NCBI GenBank assembly: GCA_016193385.1
Contig: JACPSF010000383.1
Coordinates: 1 to 21,498 of the forward strand
Reading direction: 5' to 3'
DNA from: Deltaproteobacteria bacterium
Lineage (GTDB): Bacteria; Desulfobacterota_B; Binatia; UBA9968
Length of the DNA stretch: 21,498 nucleotides
The notes under the pieces were generated by a model, which saw only the letters and a list, made by a program, of their open reading frames with translations, did no database searches and had not been told where the DNA came from. The position numbers were made by a program, and so were the translations under genes. Within the stretch, counting starts at the first letter, position 1, and every line of letters begins with the position of its first letter. Below, piece after piece: positions 14,173 to 21,498 of the stretch.

Positions 14173-14934
14173 ATGAAACTGGAAGGCAAGACAGCGTTGG
14201 TCGCCGGGGGCGGCCGGGGGATCGGCCGGGCGATCTCTCTGGCCCTGGCGCGCGAAGGAGCTGAGGTCGCGGTGGCGGATATCCTGAAAGAGAACGCCGA
14301 GGCGGTTCGCGGGGAGATCCAAGGAATAGGACAGAAGGCGCTTGCCCTCCAGGTCGACCTCACCAAAAAGGCGGAGGTTGACCAGGCCGTCGGAGAGGCC
14401 ATCGCCCGCTTTGGCAAGCTCGACATTCTGGTTAACAGCGCCGGCTGGGACCGGCTCGAGCCCTTCATCGAGAGCAACGAGGAGACCTGGGAGAAGGTCA
14501 TAGCCATTAACTTCAAATCGGTCTTGCATACCACCAAGGCCGTTCTGCCCCATATGATCTCCCGCGGCAGAGGGAAAATTGTCAACATCAGCTCCGATGC
14601 CGGCCGGGTGGGATCTACATGGGAGTCGGTTTACGCCGGCGCCAAAGGCGCTGTCAACGCTTTCTCCAAGACCGTCGCTCGCGAGGTGGCAAGGCACAAG
14701 ATCAATGTCAACGTGGTCTGCCCCGGTCTCACAGATACTCCGCTGCTCGAAGCCATCCGGTCCCAATCCCCCGAGACCGGGCGGTTGATCGAGGCGGTCA
14801 TCAAGGCGACACCGTTCCGGCGGGTGGCGCAGCCCGAAGAGATCGCCGAGGCAGTGCTCTTTTTCGCCTCGCCCAGCGCCGACTTCGTCACTGGACAAAC
14901 GCTCAGCATCAGCGGTGGCCTCACCATGGTGTAA
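14173..14934 (+). CDS. badH: Short-chain dehydrogenase, BadH-like (2-hydroxycyclohexanecarboxyl-CoA dehydrogenase-like)
   Basis: The protein has 253 residues, standard for a classical short-chain dehydrogenase. The nucleotide-binding motif AGGGRGIG is at 11-18; NSAGWD (88-93) replaces the usual NNAG; the catalytic triad is Ser141, Tyr154, Lys158. Segments NSAGWD, SDAGRVGSTWESVYAGAKG, NVVCPGLTDTPLLEA and LSISGGLTMV closely follow BadH of Rhodopseudomonas, which oxidises 2-hydroxycyclohexane-1-carboxyl-CoA to the 2-keto ester with NAD+ just before ring opening. In Thauera and Azoarcus the comparable step uses an unrelated zinc-type dehydrogenase, so a BadH-like enzyme beside a Bzd-type reductase is a mixed arrangement. 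The family is broad and other hydroxyacyl-CoA substrates are possible. AGGAG 5 bases upstream supports the start. Confidence 0.75.
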   Translation: MKLEGKTALVAGGGRGIGRAISLALAREGAEVAVADILKENAEAVRGEIQGIGQKALALQVDLTKKAEVDQAVGEAIARFGKLDILVNSAGWDRLEPFIESNEETWEKVIAINFKSVLHTTKAVLPHMISRGRGKIVNISSDAGRVGSTWESVYAGAKGAVNAFSKTVAREVARHKINVNVVCPGLTDTPLLEAIRSQSPETGRLIEAVIKATPFRRVAQPEEIAEAVLFFASPSADFVTGQTLSISGGLTMV

Positions 14935-14975
14935 GCGATTTTTATACTCTAACCTCGGGCAGGAGACAGAACGAT

Positions 14976-15614
14976 ATGACAGATGAACAGCAAGCCCTCC
15001 CATCACCTAACCGGTACAAAGAATTCGTTGTCACCGGGTCCCTTGTGGCCATGCGCGACCGACAGGATAGTGCCGCCCCCAAGGAGAGAGAAGGAGGTCA
15101 GGACCAGAGGGGGAAATTCTTACGCCCGCCGGAGATCCTCACCATCGAGGAGACAGCCCGACAACCCATCGAGGGCATCGACACACCGAGGGTCTTAAGC
15201 GAAATGGCGGATATCGGTCCCGAGGCGCGGCTTTTCCTCTATCGCCCCGAGGGGAAGGTGATCCGCTATGAGGTCTTTGAAGATCCCCGCGTCTGCCCGG
15301 AGATCCATCGGGGTGCGGTGATTGAAAATTTACAGGAGAAACCCAAGGACGTCAGCGGCTGGTGCACGCATGAGTTTTTCATCGACATTAAAGGCTGCCT
15401 CGGCGATGAGTGCGGGAGATGTGCCATTATGTGCCCGGAGAATGCCATCCACCTGATGGGCAAAGGGAAAGGAAGCTTTCACGAGATCGATCCGCTGGCC
15501 TGTAAGGGCTGCTTCATCTGTTGGGTGGAATGTGTTCGAACCGCCGCTGACTGCATCCTGGTTGACGGTAAGACGTTCGACCCAACCATGCGGGCAAAAC
15601 ACTTTGGAGAGTAA
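14976..15614 (+). CDS. Ferredoxin-like 2x[4Fe-4S] protein with long N-terminal extension
   Basis: The protein has 212 residues. The C-terminal part binds two clusters: Cys141/146/149/153 (a C-x4-C-x2-C-x3-CP variant) and Cys176/179/182/186, with an extra Cys193. The first 130 residues form a separate region without recognised motif; cysteines at 107 and 130 lie near its end. It precedes the alpha-gamma and beta genes of a 2-oxoacid:ferredoxin oxidoreductase, so it is probably that enzyme's delta (ferredoxin-like) subunit; a dedicated ferredoxin delivering electrons to the benzoyl-CoA reductase is the alternative. The ATG at 14976 is chosen because AGGAG at 14961-14965 lies 10 bases upstream; the longer open frame back to 14619 overlaps the dehydrogenase gene and is a shadow. 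Confidence 0.8.
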   Translation: MTDEQQALPSPNRYKEFVVTGSLVAMRDRQDSAAPKEREGGQDQRGKFLRPPEILTIEETARQPIEGIDTPRVLSEMADIGPEARLFLYRPEGKVIRYEVFEDPRVCPEIHRGAVIENLQEKPKDVSGWCTHEFFIDIKGCLGDECGRCAIMCPENAIHLMGKGKGSFHEIDPLACKGCFICWVECVRTAADCILVDGKTFDPTMRAKHFGE

Positions 15615-15697
15615 TAGCAAATGGCGAATGGCAAATAGCGAATGGTAGGGGGAGTGTGTGCTATTCACTATTTGCTATTCACTATTCGCGATTCGTA
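15615..15697. repeat. 7-bp-phased inverted repeat array between ferredoxin and oxidoreductase genes
   Basis: The left arm runs gcaaatg, gcgaatg, gcaaata, gcgaatg at exact 7-bp steps. After about 20 bases the right arm runs ctattca, ctatttg, ctattca, ctattcg, cgattcg. The arms are inverted copies and could form a hairpin of some 30 paired positions with mismatches. AAGGAGG of the next gene starts at 15697. The related array is at 3219-3297. Confidence 0.78.
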
Positions 15698-15712
15698 AGG
15701 AGGTTTAAAAGA

Positions 15713-17698
15713 GTGGCAACGGTTTTAGCCGGCAACGGCGCAGCGGCCTGGGGATTCAGGCTATCACGAGTCCAGTGTTACCCCTACTATCCCATCACCC
15801 CTTCGACGGCCTGCTCCCAGCAAATCTCCCGCTGGGTCAATGACGGGGCGATGGAGGCGGTGACGATCAACGCCGAATCCGAGCACAGCGCCGCAAGCCA
15901 GATCATCGCGGCGGGCAAAAGCGTCCGCGCCGGAACCGCCACCTCTTCCAAGGGTCTTCTCTATATGATCGAGGTGCTGGAGAACGCGGCCGGAGGCGGG
16001 GTCCCCTGCGGCCTCTTTATCGGCAACCGGGCAACCGGCGCCCCCATCAATATCTGGGCCGACAACTCTGACGCCTATGCCATGCGCGATAGCGGGGTGA
16101 TCCAAATCTTTTCCGCCGATGGTCAGGAGGCTCTGGACAACATCATCCAGGGCTACCGCATCGCGGAGGACCTGAGAGTGAGGCTCCCGTTTGCTGTCAA
16201 CCTGAGAGGATTTACCGGAACCCACGCTTACGAAGGGGTCGAGATTCCGAAGCAAGAGGAGGTCGACCGTTATCTCGCTCCGTTCGTTCCCATCTATCCG
16301 CTTTTTGCTCCAGAAAAACCGGTGACCTATGGAGCCATGCTATCCGCTTATCCCTACCGCAGGCACAAGAGAAACCAAATGGCGGCCCTCAGCCATGCGT
16401 CCGAAGTCGCGCTGAAGTCTGGAAGAGAGTTCGCGGAAAAGCTTGGCCGCTCCTACGGTCTCTTCGAATGGATCGGAGATGAAAAGGCAAAGCTGGTGGT
16501 CGCCCTCCTGGGGGAGTCGGCCTGCGCGGGCGAAGTGGTCACGCGGCACCTCCAGGGAAAAGAGGGAATCCCCGGGGTTGCCCTACTCAAGATTCGGCTT
16601 TTCTCCCCCTTCCCGGCAAAAGAAATCGCCCAGGCACTTCACCAGGCAGGGACTAAAGCCCTGGTCGTTTTGGACGAAGGCCTGCACCACGGAGGCGTCC
16701 TGCCTCCGCTGGCTCAAAGGATCGCGACCGCGATTCATCTCCACCTGGGCGGCCAGGGGCCCAAGGTTGCCAGCGTGATCGGAGGCCTGGGCGGAAGCGA
16801 GGTGAGACAGGACCACTTTCAACTGATGTTTAACCTGGCTGACAACATCGCCGAAGGCAAACCCTATCGACCCGAACCCTATTGGCTCGACATCGACGAG
16901 GACCCCATCTTTGTCGAGCGAGAGGATCAAGTGAATCCGAAGCTCTGGAAAAAATGGGGCGAGGTTTGGAAAAAACAGAAGCGCAAAGAAAAATTTTGCT
17001 CCCCGATTCCCCCCGACGCTCAGGAGATCCGCATTTACAGCCGGGCCGGACAGGGGGCGATAACCTCCGCGGTCGGTTTCACCGGCGCGGGCATCCAGAA
17101 CGGATACCAGCTTTTAACCGTGCCCGCATTCGGCTCCGAGAGACGAGGGGCCATCATCACCACCGACACCCTGATCAACTTCCACAAAGAGCGAAAGATC
17201 CGCTCCTTCACCCGCGCATGGGATGTCGTGATTCTCTATGACGACACCATTCTCCAATCGCCCGAGCATCAGGTCCTGGAAGGTCTAAAAGAGGGAGGCG
17301 CGCTCCTGGTCCACAGCTCCCGCCTCAGCGTAAAAAAGATCCGTGAAATCCTGAATGCCAACGAACAGAGGGTGAGGGTTTTCACCGTGCCCGCAGGCGA
17401 GATCTCCCAGCGGCTGGGGCTCAGGCACCTTAACATGCCGATGCTCGGGGCCCTGCACAAGGTCTATGAAAAAATCCCGTTCAAAACAGCCCTTAGCTAC
17501 TACGAAAAGCATGTCCCCAGGCCAAGGGAGGTAAGTTTAGAAGCCATCGGTCAGGGTTTTGCCGAGACCTCGGATCAGGAGGTCAAGAAGGTGAAAAAAG
17601 AGAGACGGCTCGCGGTAAGCCAGGATTTCCTCGATTGGCGTCCCGAGGACCATTTCCAGGAGAGCTGGCCTTCCGCCCTGGAGGAGGTCCAGCTTTGA
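15713..17698 (+). CDS. 2-oxoacid:ferredoxin oxidoreductase, fused alpha-gamma subunit
   Basis: The protein has 661 residues. The GTG at 15713 is chosen because AAGGAGG lies 9 bases upstream; the open frame back to 15656 runs into the repeat array. Residues 5-400 are the alpha (PorA) module: GNGAAAWGFRLSRV, YYPITPSTACSQQ (24-36), a conserved INAESEHSAAS, then the domain II-like region near 235-400. From about residue 438 the gamma (PorG) module follows: IRIYSRAGQGAIT, PAFGSERRG, and a C-terminal tail with charged residues. The order alpha then gamma is opposite to the KorA fusion encoded downstream. With the following beta subunit it would oxidise a 2-oxoacid with CoA to an acyl-CoA, reducing ferredoxin. 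The substrate is not determinable: pyruvate, an aromatic 2-oxoacid such as phenylglyoxylate, or another is possible. It is cytoplasmic. Confidence 0.85.
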   Translation: MATVLAGNGAAAWGFRLSRVQCYPYYPITPSTACSQQISRWVNDGAMEAVTINAESEHSAASQIIAAGKSVRAGTATSSKGLLYMIEVLENAAGGGVPCGLFIGNRATGAPINIWADNSDAYAMRDSGVIQIFSADGQEALDNIIQGYRIAEDLRVRLPFAVNLRGFTGTHAYEGVEIPKQEEVDRYLAPFVPIYPLFAPEKPVTYGAMLSAYPYRRHKRNQMAALSHASEVALKSGREFAEKLGRSYGLFEWIGDEKAKLVVALLGESACAGEVVTRHLQGKEGIPGVALLKIRLFSPFPAKEIAQALHQAGTKALVVLDEGLHHGGVLPPLAQRIATAIHLHLGGQGPKVASVIGGLGGSEVRQDHFQLMFNLADNIAEGKPYRPEPYWLDIDEDPIFVEREDQVNPKLWKKWGEVWKKQKRKEKFCSPIPPDAQEIRIYSRAGQGAITSAVGFTGAGIQNGYQLLTVPAFGSERRGAIITTDTLINFHKERKIRSFTRAWDVVILYDDTILQSPEHQVLEGLKEGGALLVHSSRLSVKKIREILNANEQRVRVFTVPAGEISQRLGLRHLNMPMLGALHKVYEKIPFKTALSYYEKHVPRPREVSLEAIGQGFAETSDQEVKKVKKERRLAVSQDFLDWRPEDHFQESWPSALEEVQL

Positions 17699-17710
17699 TG
17701 AGGTGCTGCC

Positions 17711-18760
17711 ATGTATAGGGCTCTGTTCAGTCGTCATATCGGCCCCAACCCCCATAGTTTCCTTCTCCTTGAACCGGTGCTCGACATGGGAGATTATGGG
17801 GCGATTCCTACTGCCGGCCTGACCTCAGGTCACCAGGGCTGCGCCGGCTGCGGCATGGTAACCGGGACCAATCAGGTCCTGCGCGCCTTGAAGCTCACGG
17901 GAAAGCACGTGGTGGCAAGCATCGGGACCGGCTGCAACGAGGTGATCACGACACAAAACACCTCCTGCTGGGGAGACGTGTCGGTGGATCATAATAACTT
18001 TCCCAACACCGCGGCCACCATGAGCGGAAATATCGCCGCTCTCAAGGCGCTGGCCCGGGTGGGGGCGGTATCTCCGGATGCGACGGTCAATCTCGGCATT
18101 GCCGGTGACGGGGGTACCTACGATATCGGGCTGCAAGCCTTCCTCGCCTGGATTGCCCGCGGGGAAAACGGGATCTACGTCTGCCTTAACAACCAGGCCT
18201 ATATGAATACCGGAATTCAAGGATCGGGAGCTACGCCCTACGGCACCCACACGACAACCACCCCGTTTGGTAAGGTGATCCAGGGAAACCAGAGAACACC
18301 TCAATATCTTCTGGATCTCGCCCTGGCCGCCGGCGCTTCTTATGTGGCCGCTGCCTGCCCTCTTTTGCACCGTGATCTGATGATCAAGGCACAGAAAGCC
18401 GCCGCCATCGAGGGACCGTGCGTCCTGGAGATCTATTCGGTCTGTCCCGAAGGCTGGAAGAGCGAGACCGACGTGTTTCACGAGATCACCGAGCTGGCGC
18501 TCGAAACACGCTCCTGGATCCTCTATGAAGCCGAGAGAGAGCGAAAAACCAACACGGTCCTTTTCACGCTGAATTACGCGCCCAGGAAGCATGTACCGAT
18601 TTTGGAGTATCTCAAATTACAGGAGAGGTTTTCGGGCATGATGGAATTTCCCGAGATGGTAAAGCGCGCGCAAGAAATCATAGAAACCAGGTGGTCTTTC
18701 TGGAAACCCGTGATCGAGGCCAACGGGATGGAGTGGAAGGAGGGACCACGTGCAATCTGA
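17711..18760 (+). CDS. 2-oxoacid:ferredoxin oxidoreductase, beta (thiamine diphosphate) subunit
   Basis: The protein has 349 residues. Cys44/Cys47 (GCAGCG) and Cys75 (GTGCNE) are candidate ligands of the internal [4Fe-4S] cluster. GDGGTYDIG (132-140) and the LNNQAYMNTG stretch (159-168) form the thiamine diphosphate/magnesium motif, followed by SGATPYGTHTTTTPFGK, typical of PorB-type subunits. It completes the active site of the enzyme encoded just upstream, 12 bases away. The ATG at 17711 has a GAGGTG before it; an internal ATG at 17786 would remove a 25-residue N-terminus that is not obviously conserved. The end overlaps the next gene by 11 bases. The presence of Trp, Thr and Asn runs near the active site does not let me assign the substrate. 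Confidence 0.86.
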   Translation: MYRALFSRHIGPNPHSFLLLEPVLDMGDYGAIPTAGLTSGHQGCAGCGMVTGTNQVLRALKLTGKHVVASIGTGCNEVITTQNTSCWGDVSVDHNNFPNTAATMSGNIAALKALARVGAVSPDATVNLGIAGDGGTYDIGLQAFLAWIARGENGIYVCLNNQAYMNTGIQGSGATPYGTHTTTTPFGKVIQGNQRTPQYLLDLALAAGASYVAAACPLLHRDLMIKAQKAAAIEGPCVLEIYSVCPEGWKSETDVFHEITELALETRSWILYEAERERKTNTVLFTLNYAPRKHVPILEYLKLQERFSGMMEFPEMVKRAQEIIETRWSFWKPVIEANGMEWKEGPRAI

Positions 18761-20516
18761 GCTTATCCTGCGGATTGCCGGCGAGTCCGGCGAAGGCGTC
18801 ATCACGATCGGCGAGACCCTTTGCAAAATCGCCGCGCGGGAAGGGCTCCACATAGTAACCTTTCGCACCTTTCCGGCCGAGATCAAAGGCGGGGCCTGCA
18901 TGATCCAGGTACGGCTGAGCGAGAGAAACATCTCTTACCACGGAGAGAAGCTGGATTTCCTCGTTTGCCTCAATCAGGAGGCGCTGGATGAGAACCTCCC
19001 GGATCTCAAAGAGCACGGAGTCCTCCTCTGCGAGACGGAGTGTGATCTGGCCGAGGAGCGTCCCGGATGGGCGGTTTACAAGGTGCCCTTTGAGCGCATC
19101 GCTACACGCGAGATCGGCAGCCGGATCAGTAAAAACATCGTCGTCCTCGGGACTCTCTGTCATCTGCTGGGGCTGTCCAGGAAAACGATTGAAGGGTTCC
19201 TCTCGGAAAAATTCGCCAGGAAGGGAAAAACCGTTCTTGATCACAACCTGGCTGCCCTGCAAAAGGGACTCGATTTTGCGCAGCGGCACCTGGCCAAAAA
19301 GGACCCCTACAAGTTCCCAAATGGGAGTGGGCAGAAAAAGCTCCTGATGACCGGCAACGAGGCCATCGCCCTGGGCGCCACCGCCGCCGGAATGAGATAT
19401 TTCTTCGGCTACCCGATCACTCCCGCTTCCGAGATCATGGAATGGCTCGCCGCCCACTTGCCTCAAATGGGAGGGAAAGTTTTGCAAACAGAGGACGAGA
19501 TATCGGCCATCTGCGGCGTCGCCGGGGCGTCGTGGGCCGGAGGAAGAAGCATGACCTCCACTTCGGGCCCGGGCCTCTCTCTCATGTCCGAGACCATCGG
19601 CCTTCTCTCGATGGCGGAGATCCCGGCGGTCATTGTCGATTCCCAAAGGGGAGGGCCGAGCACGGGAATGCCCACTAAAACGGAACAGTCCGACCTCTTT
19701 CTAGCCCTTTACGGCTCTCACGGCGACACCACGCGCGCGGTGCTGGCGCCGACATCCGTGCCTGACTGCTTCCGTGTGACCGCTCTGGCCTTTGACCTGG
19801 CGGAGAAATACCAGTTGCCGGTGATCGTGCTAGTGGATCAGGCCCTGTCAGCGCGCCTGGAGACCGTCGATCCTCAACTGGTCGAAAGGCTCCCGGCAAG
19901 CTCTCGGTTGTGCGCCCAGCCTGGCGCTAAAGGTCCCTTCGCCCGTTATCAGTTGACCGAATCCGTGGTCTCTCCGGCCGCCCTTCCGGGAGCCGAGGGA
20001 GGCGAGCACATGGTCACCGGCATGGAACACGACGAGCTGGGAAATTTTGCCTGCGATGAAGAGACCCACACGGCGATGACGGTGAAGAGATTCCGCAAGC
20101 TGAACGCCATTGAAAGCGATACCTTGACGCAAGGTCTCTGCACCCGCTTGGGCGATGAAAATGCCGAGATCGGCATCGTGACCTGGGGCTCATCAGCCGG
20201 CCCCGTCGAGGAGGCCATCGCCGTAGCCAAGAGTTCGGGGATATCCGTGCAGGCCATCATTCCCAGGATCTTGAACCCGCTTCCCCATCGGGAGCTTAAG
20301 GCCTTCTTCGGCAAGGTGAAGCGAGTCATTGTTCCCGAGCTTAACTTTATCGGGCAGCTCGCGTCCCTGCTTAGATCTACCTACCGCATCCCGACCATCG
20401 GCCTGACCAAAGTCAAAGGGGTCCCGCTGGAACCGAGGGAAATCGTCGAGAAAATTGCCGAGACTGCGGAAACGTTGAACGTGAGGAGTATGAAACGGTA
20501 TGGAAGAGCAGGATAG
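18750..20516 (+). CDS. korA: 2-oxoglutarate:ferredoxin oxidoreductase-type KorA (gamma-alpha fusion)
   Basis: The protein has 588 residues. Residues 1-185 are the gamma module (RIAGESGEGVITIG, FRTFPAEIKGGACMIQVR); from about 200 comes the alpha module (MTGNEAIALGATAAGMRYFFGYPITPASEIMEW, QTEDEISAICGVAGASWAGGRSMTSTSGPG, SQRGGPSTGMPTKTEQSDL), with a C-terminal domain II region. This gamma-alpha order and length are those of the two-subunit KorAB enzymes. In Thauera aromatica such an enzyme reduces the ferredoxin that feeds benzoyl-CoA reductase, so its place here has a clear rationale. The GTG at 18750 has AGGAGG about 5 bases upstream and overlaps the previous gene by 11 bases; KorB overlaps its 3' end by 17 bases. 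2-Oxoglutarate is the likely substrate, but related 2-oxoacids cannot be excluded. Confidence 0.87.
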   Translation: MQSELILRIAGESGEGVITIGETLCKIAAREGLHIVTFRTFPAEIKGGACMIQVRLSERNISYHGEKLDFLVCLNQEALDENLPDLKEHGVLLCETECDLAEERPGWAVYKVPFERIATREIGSRISKNIVVLGTLCHLLGLSRKTIEGFLSEKFARKGKTVLDHNLAALQKGLDFAQRHLAKKDPYKFPNGSGQKKLLMTGNEAIALGATAAGMRYFFGYPITPASEIMEWLAAHLPQMGGKVLQTEDEISAICGVAGASWAGGRSMTSTSGPGLSLMSETIGLLSMAEIPAVIVDSQRGGPSTGMPTKTEQSDLFLALYGSHGDTTRAVLAPTSVPDCFRVTALAFDLAEKYQLPVIVLVDQALSARLETVDPQLVERLPASSRLCAQPGAKGPFARYQLTESVVSPAALPGAEGGEHMVTGMEHDELGNFACDEETHTAMTVKRFRKLNAIESDTLTQGLCTRLGDENAEIGIVTWGSSAGPVEEAIAVAKSSGISVQAIIPRILNPLPHRELKAFFGKVKRVIVPELNFIGQLASLLRSTYRIPTIGLTKVKGVPLEPREIVEKIAETAETLNVRSMKRYGRAG

Positions 20517-21354
20517 ATTTTGCAAATACTTAAGCGGCCTCGATCCGGTATGGTGTCCGGGTTGCGGTTACTATGGCATCCTCGCCGCATTGGTGGAGGC
20601 GTTCGCCGATCTCAACCTGCCCACAAAGGAACTGGCTCTCATCTCCGGCATCGGCTGCTCCAGCCGGCTGCCCTATTTCGTCAAGGCCTACGGCTTTCAC
20701 AGCCTTCACGGCCGCGGCCTCCCGATCGCCCAGGGAGTCAAATTAGCCAACCCCGATCTCAATGTGATCGCGGTCGGCGGAGATGGAGACGGTCTGGCTA
20801 TCGGAGGGGGGCACCTGCCGCACATCGCGCGCAACAATCCGGACATCACCTACCTGCTGTTCAACAACGCGATTTACGGGATGACCAAGGGGCAGTTTTC
20901 CCCTACCACGGTTCTCTATGACGTCACGAAAACCTCCCCCTTCGGTCTTCCCGGCGAAGCCATCAACCCGTCTGCCCTCGCCCTCGTGTACGGTGCAACC
21001 TTCGTGGCCCGGGGCTTTTCGGTCAGAAAAGAGCACCTCAGGGACCTGATCATCCAAGGGATACAACACCCGGGATTCGCCTTCATCGAGATCCTCGCCA
21101 GTTGCTCTTCATTCAACACCACCGACATGAACGTGGCCCGGATCATTCAGAACCTAGCGCCGGTACCTGAAGACCACGACCGGGAGGACAGGATCGCGGC
21201 CTTACGCCTGGCTAGCGAAGAGGAGAAAATTTATCTGGGAGTCTTTCACCGCAGCCGGCGACCTACTTTGGAAGAGAAGTGTCAGGAGATGGAGAGAAAG
21301 GCGAGCGCGAAAGGCCCTCGAACCTCCGCGGATCTGCTGGAAGAGTTTGCCTAG
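20500..21354 (+). CDS. korB: 2-oxoglutarate:ferredoxin oxidoreductase-type KorB (beta subunit)
   Basis: The protein has 284 residues, the usual KorB length. WCPGCG (Cys19, Cys22) and GIGCSSRLPYF (Cys53) supply cluster-ligand positions, and HGRGLPIAQGVKLANP plus GGDGDGLAIGGGH (93-105) and FNNAIYGMTKGQ (121-132) are the thiamine diphosphate-binding signature of KorB. It pairs with the KorA fusion to decarboxylate 2-oxoglutarate to succinyl-CoA and reduce ferredoxin. The ATG at 20500 lies inside the end of korA (17-base overlap) with GAGGAG about 11 bases upstream, so the two are translationally linked. About 50 bases separate it from the next gene; a short GC-rich hairpin there lacks a T-run. 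Confidence 0.9.
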   Translation: MEEQDRFCKYLSGLDPVWCPGCGYYGILAALVEAFADLNLPTKELALISGIGCSSRLPYFVKAYGFHSLHGRGLPIAQGVKLANPDLNVIAVGGDGDGLAIGGGHLPHIARNNPDITYLLFNNAIYGMTKGQFSPTTVLYDVTKTSPFGLPGEAINPSALALVYGATFVARGFSVRKEHLRDLIIQGIQHPGFAFIEILASCSSFNTTDMNVARIIQNLAPVPEDHDREDRIAALRLASEEEKIYLGVFHRSRRPTLEEKCQEMERKASAKGPRTSADLLEEFA

Positions 21355-21404
21355 CCACTCCGGAGGAGAGGCGCTCCGGCTGGCGCGTTCAAAAGGGAGG
21401 AGCC

Positions 21405-21498
21405 ATGACGCGATGGGGCTTTACCATAGACCTTGAGCGATGCGTCGGGTGCCAGAGCTGCGTGATCGCGTGCAAGGCGGAAAACGGCACGCCACCCA
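21405..21498 (+). CDS. Iron-sulfur subunit of a DMSO-reductase-type complex, N-terminal fragment
   Basis: Only 31 codons are in the window; the gene runs off the end. It reads MTRWGFTIDLERC then a CVGCQSCVIACK motif (Cys13, 16, 19, 23), the first [4Fe-4S] site of DmsB/PsrB/PadC-type electron-transfer subunits. GGGAGGAG upstream supports the ATG. The M-T-R-W-G start resembles, from memory, the iron-sulfur subunit of phenylacetyl-CoA:acceptor oxidoreductase (PadC), which would suit an aromatic pathway, but many complexes share this start. A molybdopterin subunit gene would be expected downstream. Confidence 0.75.
   Translation, partial: MTRWGFTIDLERCVGCQSCVIACKAENGTPP

Noticed and set aside
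21360..21379. Rho-independent terminator after korB (CCGGAG/CTCCGG stem)
   Set aside because: The stem is only 6 bp with an 8-base loop and no T-run follows, so it is at most a weak hairpin.

Overview
The window is a dense catabolic region of a bacterial chromosome with moderately high GC. It codes for anaerobic degradation of aromatic compounds beside a molybdenum oxidoreductase operon. No rRNA, tRNA, CRISPR array, transposase or phage gene was seen. No gap between genes exceeds about 240 bases. The gene content suggests an anaerobic or facultatively anaerobic bacterium, perhaps an uncultured lineage, but the sequence alone does not fix its taxonomy.

Region 1 (1-6809, + strand) holds the 3' part of a type II DMSO-reductase-family molybdopterin subunit, a small protein of unknown function, and a four-cluster iron-sulfur beta subunit that strongly resembles nitrite oxidoreductase NxrB. 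A TorD/NarJ-type chaperone and an HExxH/zinc-ribbon protein follow. No heme b (gamma) subunit lies in the window.

Region 2 (6977-9693, - strand) holds, in transcription order, a PaaA/BoxB-like di-iron protein, a smaller ferritin-like protein and an NtrC-type sigma-54 activator. The activator's receiver domain lacks the usual phospho-acceptor aspartate. The 6810-6976 gap, where this unit converges with region 1, shows no clear terminator.

Region 3 (9694-9929) is a divergent control region. It carries two facing-away sigma-54 (-24/-12) promoters, one for each side, with a helically phased direct repeat between them.

Region 4 (9930-21354, + strand) is a long catabolic operon. It has four subunits of an ATP-dependent class I benzoyl-CoA reductase with two short ATPase subunits, as in the Azoarcus Bzd type, and a BadH-like alcohol dehydrogenase. 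Then come a two-cluster ferredoxin-like protein and two 2-oxoacid:ferredoxin oxidoreductases, one with an alpha-gamma fusion plus beta and one a KorA (gamma-alpha fusion)/KorB pair. The simplest reading is that 2-oxoacid oxidation supplies low-potential ferredoxin electrons for ATP-driven dearomatisation of benzoyl-CoA. The window ends in the start of another iron-sulfur subunit (21405 onward), so a second molybdoenzyme may follow.

Five junctions between genes carry arrays of very short degenerate repeats, phased at 7 or 9 bp and arranged as inverted arms just upstream of the next ribosome binding site. One array is translated as the tail of the small protein between the molybdoenzyme subunits.
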